From: Kitasatospora papulosa
GTDB lineage: Bacteria > Actinomycetota > Actinomycetes > Streptomycetales > Streptomycetaceae
DNA: 64,000 nucleotides
Reading direction: 5' to 3'
Assembly: GCF_000717245.1 (NCBI RefSeq)
Contig: NZ_JNYQ01000012.1
Span: 248,001 to 312,000, forward strand
Of this stretch, positions 1 to 8,500 are shown piece after piece; the first letter of the stretch is position 1, and the number at the start of each line of letters is the position of its first letter. The notes under the pieces were generated by a model, which saw only the letters and a program-made list of their open reading frames with translations, did no database searches and was not told the DNA's origin. The position numbers and the translations under genes are program-made.

Positions 1-394
1 CCCCCTCGTGCGGGAACTCCACGACCGTGTTCCGCGGATTCTCGAACCACCTGAAGGGCGGTCAGTGATGAATCCAGCAGTGTTCTTCTCGCACCGGTAC
101 CACCCATCGGCTGATCTGATGTCAGTGGTGCCCGGTAGTCTGTTTAGTGGACAGGTTCCGATGGGGGAGTTGCAGGTCCGGAGGAACACCTGCGGCCTGC
201 TCCGGAGAGCAAATCCTTGCTGGACGAATAAGCCTGACTGGGTGTAAGATAAGAAGTGAAGTAAGAGAAGTCGCGTCTGCTCGTCGAGCACGATGAGACC
301 TAATTCAATGCACGCGCATGCCCTGCCGGAGGCCCGACCCCCTCCGGCTTCATTATGCCCATTTCCAGACACTCTCTGTAATCAAAGGATGCCT
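1..394. other. No convincing gene in the left 394 bp
   Basis: A 79-codon reading frame at 8-247 lacks a convincing ribosome binding site and resembles no family I know. The segment is less GC-rich than the rest of the window near 240-290. I see no tRNA, terminator or mobile-element end that I can support. It probably contains the promoter of the small ORF that follows, but no clear -35/-10 pair can be assigned by eye. Confidence 0.4.
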
Positions 395-580
395 ATGGAC
401 ACCAGTAGTAACAACACGTCACCTCGAAGCCCTCGACCGGAGCCGCAGGATGGAGGCCGGCGGCGGTGGTGCGAACGTCGAGCGGTTCGCCGGACGGTGA
501 AGGCCTTCAAGGTCCTCTATGCATTCCTCAATGCCGTGAGGCTCCTGGACTTCGCGGCGGAGTTCTTCGGTATCTTCTGA
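395..580 (+). CDS. Small cationic/amphipathic protein, 61 aa, unknown function
   Basis: The start is ATG at 395, preceded by AAAGGA at 384-389 with about 5 nt spacing. An alternative ATG at 389 overlaps that Shine-Dalgarno sequence. Residues 1-20 are Ser/Pro/Asn rich. Residues 21-36 are strongly basic (GGRRRWCERR and following). Residues 37-61 form a hydrophobic, probably helical tail rich in Phe, Leu and Ala that ends in EFFGIF. No export signal precedes the basic part, so it looks like a small peripheral membrane-binding protein or a peptide precursor rather than a secreted enzyme. A strong intrinsic terminator begins 20 nt after the stop codon, so this is a self-contained transcription unit, which supports it being real. 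I do not recognise a family, and coding status rests on RBS plus terminator only. Confidence 0.45.
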   Translation: MDTSSNNTSPRSPRPEPQDGGRRRWCERRAVRRTVKAFKVLYAFLNAVRLLDFAAEFFGIF

Positions 581-599
581 CGGTGTGACACCCGCTGTG

Positions 600-630
600 A
601 TGCCCTGCGTGATGCGCAAGGGCATTTTTT
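600..630 (+). terminator. Intrinsic terminator after the 61-aa ORF
   Basis: The arms ATGCCCT and AGGGCAT pair and extend with GCG/CGC across one bulged A. The loop is about 5 nt, and the right arm runs straight into six T residues. A classic U-tract is rare in Streptomyces, so this is a notably canonical terminator. Confidence 0.85.
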
Positions 631-833
631 ATTGCCTGAAGTGATTCAGGGATAATCGAATTCTCGCTTCCTGTCATTTTTTTCTACGAAACGCCGAACG
701 GCGGGGGAGGGGTGTGGTGGCGGCACGTCTGCGCTGCGGTCACACCGATGCCCAGCTCGTCGTCGGCCGGCTTCTGTGCTGCGAGTCGGCGACGGGCCGT
801 TCGGAGGGATGAATTCCGAGCTATCGTCAAGAC

Positions 834-1172
834 ATGCCTGAACGTGCCGGCAAGCAGTCCTCCGCCAGAGAGAGTGCCGTCACCTCAGGGTGTGTCCTGC
901 TACTCGTGCTGGTGGCCGACGTGGCGGCCGCGCTGTTGGTCGTCATCCTGCTCGCCGCCCGGGGGCTGGACCGGATGGATGCCGGCTCGGGGATGACGGC
1001 GACCGGCGTACCACCCCTGGACTGGACGCCGGTGGTGGGCTTCGGTGCTCTGGCCCTGGCGGTCGGCGTAACTGCCCTCGTGCTGCTACGGATCGGGCAT
1101 CGTGTCGTCGGGGCGGTACAGCTGACGCTCTGCGGTCTCCTGACACTCCACACGCTGGGGTCCTGGCCCTGA
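834..1172 (+). CDS. Small integral membrane protein (DUF6234-like), 112 aa
   Basis: A hydrophilic N-terminus of about 18 residues is followed by a membrane segment at about 19-42 rich in Val, Leu and Ala. A loop with DRMDAGSGM and PPLDWTP comes next, then two closely spaced hydrophobic segments at about 67-87 and 91-108. Three or possibly four membrane spans are predicted. This layout resembles the small actinobacterial membrane family DUF6234; that assignment is from memory of its general shape. The upstream RBS is weak. It faces the minus-strand gene ending at 1283, with a hairpin between them. No function can be inferred from context. Confidence 0.6.
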   Translation: MPERAGKQSSARESAVTSGCVLLLVLVADVAAALLVVILLAARGLDRMDAGSGMTATGVPPLDWTPVVGFGALALAVGVTALVLLRIGHRVVGAVQLTLCGLLTLHTLGSWP

Positions 1173-1258
1173 CCCGGATGCACCGAGCAGCTGTTGCCGT
1201 AGCGTGTGACAGAGCCGTCGCCGACCCTGTCGGAATCGGCAGGAGCGGGAGCGCCGTG

Positions 1259-1278
1259 CCGGGCGCCGTGGTGCCCGG
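1259..1278. terminator. Hairpin between convergent genes
   Basis: CCGGGC at 1259-1264 pairs with GCCCGG at 1273-1278, and the inner bases extend the stem over a four-base loop. It sits between the membrane-protein stop (1172) and the stop of the minus-strand gene (1283). There is no U-tract, as is usual for Streptomyces bidirectional terminators. Confidence 0.5.
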
Positions 1279-1282
1279 ATGA

Positions 1283-2983
1283 TCACGCCTGTTCCTCCTG
1301 CGGGGTGGCCAGGCTCGCCTCGATGGCCTCCTCGTTCGACATCCCACCCCGTGTCAGGTCGCGCGAGCGCCAAGGATCCTCTTCGCTCGTCCAGGTGCGG
1401 TTGATCGTCTTCTGCAGTCGGGACAGGTAGGCCTCGCCGTCACGTTCGTACTGCCGTACCTCGGCGGCCTCCAGGCGGATGAGCCTCGACCCGTCGACGG
1501 CGCTGTACCAGCAGCGGGCGTTCATGAAGAGTTGCTCGCCCACCGCGAACAGGATCCAGGAGCTGCCGTCGGTTGCGACTTGTTCAGGGCGCTGTGCTTC
1601 CTGTGCGATCCGGTCCGCGTCTCCCCATTGCTCCACGGGCGGGACCGGCTCCGGGGTCCGGCGACGGATGTCGTTGAGCGAGGCGTACCCGAATGTCGGG
1701 TCTGCGTCGCGGTGCAGAGCGAAGGCCATGTGCCGGCGGCAGATCGTGCATTCCAGGTGGGCGGCGACGTGCTCCATCAGTCCGGAGTCGTGCAGGGTGA
1801 GCATGTCCTGCAGCGCCACCCATCTGTGCGCCTGGCGGAGGCGGCCGGCGGCGACGCCGTGGCGCAACGCTGTGATCGTCGAGCCCACATCGACGCCCCC
1901 GGACGCCGAGGCTCTTCTGACCAGCATGCCCGCGCAGCAGGGACACCGCTCGTCGGAGGGATCGGTCCTGGCGTACGTGTCCTCCGCCGTCAGCTGGATG
2001 AGCTTCAGATGGTTCGGTGCGTCCTTCTTCGCCCACGTGTCGTAGAAGACCTTCACGAACCCGCCCCCGACGGAGTGGGTCGTGCTCGGGCCCGTCCGTC
2101 CGACGACCGGCTTGCCCAGTGCGTCCTCGACCTGGCTTCTCGAAGCGTCCTGTCGCAAACCGGGGATCAGGGTGTTCAGCCCTGTGAAGCCGTGCTGCGC
2201 CGCCTCGGTGGGCTGGACGTGGAAGAAGATCGCCTTCACGGCCCCGTCCCGGACCATGATCTCGCCGCCGGATCCGAACGTCAGGTACCGGTCGTGGTGC
2301 GCGGGCGCGCCCACCTGGAACTCGCTGATCACCGGGTTCGATCCGAACAGTTCGACGACATGTTGGACGACGCCGTCGCGCTCGGCCATCAGGAGAGCGT
2401 CGTTGTACGGCTCGAAGATCTTCCGCACGGCGATCTCCCGGTCTGCTGCCGCACGGTGGGTCTCCTGCGCACGCCGGGCGCGTTCCGCCTTACTCATGAT
2501 CAACGGCTCGACGCCGAACCACAGCCGCTTCTCGAACGCCTCGCGATCCGAGGAACGGGTCAGTTCGGTCTTGGACAGCAAGGCGAGTGAATCCCGAAGG
2601 CCGCCCAGGAAACGCTTGTTCATCCTGGTCAGGTAGTGCTCGACCTCGGAGTCGGTGCCACCGAGGATCGTGTCGATCACCTGTTGGCATGTCGCCGGTG
2701 GTCGCGCGGGGGCGGCGTCGGCGTGAAAGACGGCGAGTTCACCGAAGAGCACGGCGAAGACGGCCCACCGCCGAAGGGCACTGCGCTCCGCGACGGCTAT
2801 GTGGTGTGCGGTCACCACAAAACGGAAATCGTCGTGCCTTCCCTCCCGGGCGACCGACACATGCAGCGTCCCGCGCCCGTCCTTGCCGACGTCGATGAAC
2901 GGCTCGTCCTCACCCGGGTCGGGCAGCAGCCAGAGCCGCCGTGCACCCTCGCCCTGCCCCTTCGGGGCCCGCCTCCTGCTCAT
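1283..2983 (-). CDS. Uncharacterised 566-aa protein with two CxxC-type motifs
   Basis: The start ATG at 2983 follows AGGGGA at good spacing. The protein is soluble with no signal peptide. The N-terminal part (about 1-240) is charged and mostly helical. The middle (about 240-345) holds a Gly-rich beta segment with GSGGEIMVRDG and a conserved-looking GKPVVGRTGPS stretch. A CPCC cluster lies near residue 350 and a CTIC pair near residue 405, which could bind a metal. The C-terminal third contains WILFAVGEQLFMNARCW. I do not recognise a family. It sits 50 bp downstream of the methyltransferase gene on the same strand and may be co-transcribed with it. It is encoded tail to tail with the small membrane protein. 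Confidence 0.7.
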   Translation of the reverse strand: MSRRRAPKGQGEGARRLWLLPDPGEDEPFIDVGKDGRGTLHVSVAREGRHDDFRFVVTAHHIAVAERSALRRWAVFAVLFGELAVFHADAAPARPPATCQQVIDTILGGTDSEVEHYLTRMNKRFLGGLRDSLALLSKTELTRSSDREAFEKRLWFGVEPLIMSKAERARRAQETHRAAADREIAVRKIFEPYNDALLMAERDGVVQHVVELFGSNPVISEFQVGAPAHHDRYLTFGSGGEIMVRDGAVKAIFFHVQPTEAAQHGFTGLNTLIPGLRQDASRSQVEDALGKPVVGRTGPSTTHSVGGGFVKVFYDTWAKKDAPNHLKLIQLTAEDTYARTDPSDERCPCCAGMLVRRASASGGVDVGSTITALRHGVAAGRLRQAHRWVALQDMLTLHDSGLMEHVAAHLECTICRRHMAFALHRDADPTFGYASLNDIRRRTPEPVPPVEQWGDADRIAQEAQRPEQVATDGSSWILFAVGEQLFMNARCWYSAVDGSRLIRLEAAEVRQYERDGEAYLSRLQKTINRTWTSEEDPWRSRDLTRGGMSNEEAIEASLATPQEEQA

Positions 2984-3033
2984 GCCATCCCCTTGTGCCT
3001 GTCACACTCGCACTGATCCCTGCCGCCCCTTGC

Positions 3034-3867
3034 CTAGCGCTTGAGGGCGACCGCACCAGCGATGCATCGCTGGGCTGCGTTGAGCCGCTCCGGTCCGGGT
3101 CCCTCCGGCAGCCAGTCGACGCATCGGACCAGGCCTGGCGCGATGAGTTCCAGGCCGTTGAACAACTTCCTGATCTCCGCCGCGGTGGAGAAGGTGCCAC
3201 TGCCCATCATGCTGTGCAGGAAGACCTCCTCCATCTTTCGGGCCGTTGTGCTGTATTCGTCCTCCGGGTCCAGGAAGTGGCTGATCGCCACGTAGGAACC
3301 CGGAGGCAGCGCGTCGATGTAGGAGCGCATGATGTCCTGCCGAGGGCGCGCGTGCTCGTCGTTGCAGTGGTGCAGGGTGCCCATGTGCAGCAGCGCGATC
3401 GGCGCGTTCCAGTCCAGCCGCGACCGGACGACATCGTTCCGCAGCAAGGTCTCGGGTTCGAAGATGTTCTCGGAGACGATGACAGTGCTCTCGTCCCGGT
3501 CCAGCAACGCCCGGCTGTGGGCCAGCACCAGCGGGTCATTGTCCACGTAGACGACCCGCGAGTCCGGGTTGACGCCTTGCACCACGGTGTGGGTGTTCTC
3601 CGCGGTCGGGAGGCCGGATCCGCAGTCGAGGAACTGGGTGATCCCCGCGTGCTCGGCCAGGTACCGGCAGGCGCGGATCAGGAAGCGACGGTTCTCCACC
3701 GCCAGATCCGCGGCCTCCGGGGCGGTCCTGAGCACTGAGCTGACGACCTCACGGTCCACCTCGTAGTTGTCGGCACCGCCGAGGAACGCGTCGTACACCC
3801 TGGCGATGCTGGGCTTCGTCGCATCGACACAGGAGGGAACGGGCCTGTCGGACATCGGACTGGACAC
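3034..3867 (-). CDS. SAM-dependent methyltransferase, SAV2177/DUF574 family
   Basis: The GTG start at 3867 has GAGG about 5 nt upstream. The 277-aa length is normal for the family. Family hallmarks are the N-terminal PSIARVYDAFLGGADNYEVD segment, then FLDCGSGLPT (SAM-binding glycine loop, about residues 80-89), then VVYVDNDPLVLAHSRALL (acidic residue for the ribose of SAM). These proteins are abundant in Streptomyces as orphan small-molecule methyltransferases with unknown substrates. The gene is transcribed away from the PTM operon across a 710-bp control region, so it may share regulation but is not clearly part of the pathway. Known PTM clusters do not require it. Confidence 0.9.
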   Translation of the reverse strand: MSSPMSDRPVPSCVDATKPSIARVYDAFLGGADNYEVDREVVSSVLRTAPEAADLAVENRRFLIRACRYLAEHAGITQFLDCGSGLPTAENTHTVVQGVNPDSRVVYVDNDPLVLAHSRALLDRDESTVIVSENIFEPETLLRNDVVRSRLDWNAPIALLHMGTLHHCNDEHARPRQDIMRSYIDALPPGSYVAISHFLDPEDEYSTTARKMEEVFLHSMMGSGTFSTAAEIRKLFNGLELIAPGLVRCVDWLPEGPGPERLNAAQRCIAGAVALKR

Positions 3868-4577
3868 TGCGCCTCACAAGCGGTTTCGGTGGAGGAGACG
3901 GGCACCGGCGCCGCGCACCACGGCAGTCTCGCCGGGAGCACGAGGACCGGTCGGTCGACGGACCCTGTTCATACGGAGCCCTCAGTGTCGCAGCCGCCTG
4001 CACCGTGGGGCACGCGCCACCCGTGCGCCCGAACGCTGGCGGAGAAGCCGTAGCGCGAGCGAGCGGCAACGGATCGCCGACGCCGGGGAGGGCGGGCTCG
4101 GGGAGGGAACATCGTCCGACGGGCCCCTGCGTAGGCGCGAGGGAGCCCTGCGGTCTTCGCGCGGGCGCACCGCCCTCCCCCTGCGCGCGCGCCGAGGCGT
4201 GTGGAACGGGAAAGGAGCATCGGAATGCGCCGTCCTCAGACGTCGCGATGATCCTACGAATTAATTGCTCGCACAGATGAACTGACCTCGGGAGTGTGGC
4301 TGCTTTCGCATTTCCTTCCGGCGTCAATAAAGCCGGGCGGTTTCTGTGGGTCGGGCGTGATTAAAGCCGTGAGATCGGGAGATACATCATCTGGGCTGGC
4401 AGGTCAGGGGCGCCAGTTCACGCCACGGCCAAATTTAATCTGGGTCGTGTGTCCGGAATCCGTCGACGCAGGTCAGGGTCGCACTCCGTGCTCCACGGTG
4501 CTCAGAACTGGCCCTGACCTGCTCTGATGCGGTGCATTGATCCTTCTCCCGGCTACCGTCTCCTGTGGGGGTCACGG
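3868..4577. other. Divergent control region upstream of the PTM operon
   Basis: These 710 bp lie between the methyltransferase start and the first PTM gene. Bases 3870-4250 are very GC-rich and show no supported gene on either strand. Bases 4251-4577 are visibly lower in GC, with A/T-rich stretches near 4256-4266, 4324-4331 and 4431-4438, as expected for promoters. The right half carries three copies of an 11-bp motif, listed separately. I could not fix a transcription start by eye. Confidence 0.6.
4399..4522. promoter_or_regulatory. Three copies of GCAGGTCAGGG upstream of ftdA
   Basis: Identical 11-mers lie at 4399-4409 and 4468-4478 on the plus strand, and on the minus strand at 4512-4522 (read as CCCTGACCTGC). 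The last two form an inverted repeat with a 33-bp spacer. The first two are direct repeats 69 bp apart, roughly 6.5 helical turns. All three fall within 180 bp of the ftdA start, so they are good candidates for operator sites of a PTM regulator. The regulator is not identified. Confidence 0.6.
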
Positions 4578-5519
4578 ATGGACGAGTGCGAACACGCCAC
4601 CGATGGCAAAGACAGTTCGGTCGGATATTCGGTTTCCTGGAAGGGGGTGGCCGATAATTCAGCGGCCCGGATTCTTCGTGTGTCCGTATACCCTGCTCTG
4701 CTCCTCTCGGTCGTTCTCGTCGGGGTGTTCGCTGTGCGACATCAGTGGGACCCGGCGAGGGTCAGCCCTCTTTTCCTGCTCGGGGTCATCGGCTATCTCG
4801 TCCTCCTGGAACGGCTGATTCCTTACGACCGGAACTGGCACCCCGAAAAGAAGGAGTGGCGCCACTACGGCATCTACTTCCTGCTCACCATGGCCGGGAG
4901 CGGGCTGGCGCAATGGCTCGTCGCGCTGGCCGTCGGCCTGATCTCGCCGGCGGATCCGACCTGTCATCTGGGGATCGAGATCCCGGGCGCGCTCCTCACC
5001 GGATCGCTCGCCAGCTACCTGGTGCACCGGCTGGGCCACCGCAACCCCTTGCTCTGGCGGCTGCACGGGATCCACCACGTGCCGGAGAAGGTCAACGTGG
5101 CCAACAACGGCGTCAACCACGTACTGGACATCGTCCTGGCGCAGGGCCTTGTCCAACTCGCCCTGGCGATCGTCGGATTCTCCCGCCCGGCCGTGCTGGT
5201 CGTCGGACTCTTCGTCGCCGCCCAGGGCTACTTCGTCCACGCGAACATCGACGTCCGCATCGGACCGCTCAACCATGTGCTGGCCAGCCCCGAGCAGCAC
5301 CGGCTCCACCACAGCACCGACCTGGCCGAAGCCGGCCACTACGGCTCCGACCTGTCGTGCTGGGACCACCTCCTCGGCACCTTCACCTGGCGCCCCGGTC
5401 GCGAGCCCGCCGCCGTCGGCCTACGCGACCCCGCGGCCTTCCCCGGCACCGGCGAGATTCTCGCCGCCCTCCTGCACCCCTGGCGACGCCGACCCGCTCC
5501 GGGCCCCCGACCGGAGTGA
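4578..5519 (+). CDS. ftdA: Sterol desaturase-superfamily hydroxylase of the PTM cluster (FtdA-like)
   Basis: This is a di-iron membrane hydroxylase of the fatty acid hydroxylase superfamily. In PTM pathways this enzyme (HSAF 'SD', FtdA) hydroxylates the ornithine-derived part of the tetramate ring. The histidine ligand boxes are visible: HRLGH at 150-154, HGIHH at 163-167 and HRLHH at 241-245. Hydrophobic segments at about 35-55, 62-78, 95-125 and 190-220 make it an integral membrane protein. The chosen ATG (4578) has GGGGG just upstream; an in-frame ATG at 4527 would add 17 residues and overlap less of the control region. The length of 313 aa is normal. Its stop is 43 bp before the PKS-NRPS start, so it heads the operon, exactly as in the frontalamide cluster. 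Confidence 0.88.
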   Translation: MDECEHATDGKDSSVGYSVSWKGVADNSAARILRVSVYPALLLSVVLVGVFAVRHQWDPARVSPLFLLGVIGYLVLLERLIPYDRNWHPEKKEWRHYGIYFLLTMAGSGLAQWLVALAVGLISPADPTCHLGIEIPGALLTGSLASYLVHRLGHRNPLLWRLHGIHHVPEKVNVANNGVNHVLDIVLAQGLVQLALAIVGFSRPAVLVVGLFVAAQGYFVHANIDVRIGPLNHVLASPEQHRLHHSTDLAEAGHYGSDLSCWDHLLGTFTWRPGREPAAVGLRDPAAFPGTGEILAALLHPWRRRPAPGPRPE

Positions 5520-5562
5520 CCGCCGTCCCCTGCCGTCCCACCACGACGTGAGGAGTTTCGAC

Positions 5563-8500
5563 GTGTCCGATGCGAACAACCGGGCATCCAGGGCCAAGGT
5601 GGCGATCGTCGGGATGGGCTGCCGCCTGCCCGGCGGCGCCTCGGACCATCGCGCCTTCTGGCGCAACCTGGTGGCGGGCAAGGACTGCATCACGCCCACC
5701 CCGCCCGACCGGTACGACGTGGGGACGCTCGGCAGCCGGCACCGCGACAAACCGGGACGCCTCGTCGGTGGCCGTGGCGGATACATCGACGGCTTCGACG
5801 AGTTCGACCCCGCGTTCTTCGGCATCAGCCCCCGCGAGGCCGATCACATGGACCCGCAGCAGCGCAAACTCCTCGAAGTGGCGTGGGAAGCCCTGGAGGA
5901 CGGCGGCCAGCGGCCCGCCGATCTCGCGGGCGGCAACGTCGCCGTCTACGTCGGGGCGTTCACGCTCGACTACAAGATCCTTCAGTTCGCCGACCTGGGT
6001 CTCACCTCGCTGGCCGCCCACACCGCGACCGGCACCATGATGACGATGGTGTCGAACCGCATCTCGTACTGCTTCGACTTCCGCGGCCCGAGCCTGTCCG
6101 TCGACACCGCCTGCAGTTCCTCCCTGGTCGCCGTCCACCTCGCGTGCCAGGCGCTGAACAACGGGGAGAGCGACCTCGCCCTGGCCGGCGGAACCCTGCT
6201 GCACATGGCCCCGCAGTACACCGTCGCCGAGACGAAGGGCGGGTTCCTGTCGCCCGAGGGCCGTTCCCGTACGTTCGACGCCGCCGCCGACGGTTACGTA
6301 CGCGCCGAAGGTGTCGGCCTGGTCGCGCTCAAGCGGCTGGACGACGCGGTACGGGACGGCGACCGGATCCACGCGGTGGTGCTCGGCAGCGGGGTCAACC
6401 AGGACGGCCGTACCAACGGCATCACCGTGCCCAACGCCGACGCCCAGGTCGACCTGATCCTCCGGGTCTGCGCCCAGGCGGGTATCACCCCCGGGGACCT
6501 CCAGTACATGGAGGCGCACGGCACCTCGACCCCGGTCGGCGACCCGATCGAGGCGAACGCCCTGGCCCGCGCGCTGGCTGTCGGACGGGCCCCGGGCGCC
6601 CGCGCCTACGTCGGCTCGGTCAAGACGAACATCGGCCACACCGAGTCCGCCGCCGGGATCGCGGGCCTGATCAAGACCGTCCTGAGCCTCAAGAACCGGA
6701 CCATCCCGCCCCACATCAACCTGGAGAACCTCAACCCCGCCATCGACAAGGCGGCCCTGCCCTACGAGATCCCCACCCGGCCCACCGAATGGCCCGACCA
6801 CGAAGGGCCCGCCCGCGCCGGTGTGAACTCCTTCGGATTCGGCGGCACCAACGCCCACGTCGTCCTGGAGGAGGCCCCGGCGCCCCCGCCCGGATCCCGC
6901 ACCGCCCCGCCCGTCGCGCGGCCTTGGAGCATCCTGCCGCTCAGCGCCCGCGACCCGGACGCCCTCAAGGAGATGGCGGCCGGGATCCGAGGTGAACTCG
7001 CGGGTGACGAGGGCCCGGCCGTGGCCCTGGACGACCTCGGCCACACCCTGGCCCACCGCCGCCAGCACCTCCCCGAACGGCTGTCCGTCGTCTACTCCAC
7101 GCGCGACTCCCTCGACGAGGGGCTGGCCGCCCACGAACGCGGCGAGCCCCACCCCCGCGTCGTCCACGGGCGCGCCCGGGAGGCCGCCGACCGCAGACAG
7201 GCCTGGGTCTTCACCGGGATGGGCCCGCAGTGGTGGGGCATGGGCCGCCAGCTGCTCGAGAAGGAACCGGTCTTCCGCGACGCCGTCGCCGCCTGCGACC
7301 GGGCGATGCGGGAGTTCGCGGACTGGTCCCTCATGGAGGAGATGACCGCCGACGAGTCCGTCTCCCGGATGAGTGAGACCTGGCTCGCCCAGCCCGCGAA
7401 CTTCGCCGTCCAGGTCGCTCTGGCCGCCCTGTGGCGGTCGCACGGGGTGCGCCCGGACGCCGTGGTCGGCCACAGCACCGGCGAGATCGCCGCCTTCCAC
7501 GCCGCGGGCGTCTACTCCCTGCGGGACGCGGCCAGGATCGTCGTCCACCGCAGCCGCCTCCAGCAGACCCTGGCCGGCACCGGCACCATGCTCGCGGTGA
7601 GCCTGTCCGAGGAGGAGGCCGAGCGCCGCGTCCGCCCCTACCGCGACCGGGTCTCCGTCGCCGCCGTCAACAGCCCCACCGCGATCACCCTCGCCGGTGA
7701 TGAGGAAGCCCTGACCCTGCTGGCGGAAGAGCTGCGGGCAGAACAGCAGTTCGCGAAGTTCCTCGCCGTGGAAGTGCCCTACCACAGCGTGGGCATGGAA
7801 CGGATCAGGGACGAACTGCTGGCCACCCTGGACCCGTTGGAACCGCACCCGGCACAGGTCCCGCTGTACCTCACGGGCATGGAGGGAACAGCCCGAGGCA
7901 CGGAACTCCATGCCGCCTACTGGTGGAGGAACGTCCGCGACCGGGTGCGCTTCCGCTCGGCGGTCGACCGGATCGCCGCCGACGGTCACCACGTGTTCCT
8001 GGAGATCGGCCCCCATCCGGTCCTCGGCCACGCGATCCGCGAATGCCTCGGCACCACCGGCACCTCCGGCCTCGTCCTGCCCTCGATCCGCCGCCAGGAG
8101 GACGAGAGCGAACGCTTCGCGGCCTCCCTCGGCTCGCTCCACACCCTCGGCGTTCCCGTCGACTGGAAGCTGCTCCAGCCCGCCGGGCGGCCCGTCACCC
8201 TGCCCCGTCATCCCTTCCGTCGCGACCGCCACTGGACCGAGCCCCGCACGGTCGCCCAGGTCCGCCTCGGCCACCGCGACCACCCCCTCCTCGGCCGCCG
8301 TACCGACGCCACGGAACCCACCTGGCTGGCCCGCCTGGACACCGAGGACCTGCCCTACCTCGCCGACCACCGCATCCAGGACACCGTCGTCTTCCCCGCC
8401 GCCGGCTACCTGGAGATGGCGGCCCAGGCCGTGCTGCGGCTCACCGGCGGCACCACGGCCGTCCTCGCCGACATCGAACTGCGCAAGGCGCTCTTCCTGC

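Noticed and set aside
635..650. Second small hairpin (CCTGAA/TTCAGG) after the first terminator
   Set aside because: Only 6-bp arms and no U-tract. It adds nothing beyond the stronger terminator at 600-630.
5149..5562. N-terminal extension of the PKS-NRPS frame into ftdA
   Set aside because: This part overlaps the ftdA coding sequence and is Ser/Pro/Thr-rich. The GTG at 5563 with AGGAG begins just before the KS domain.
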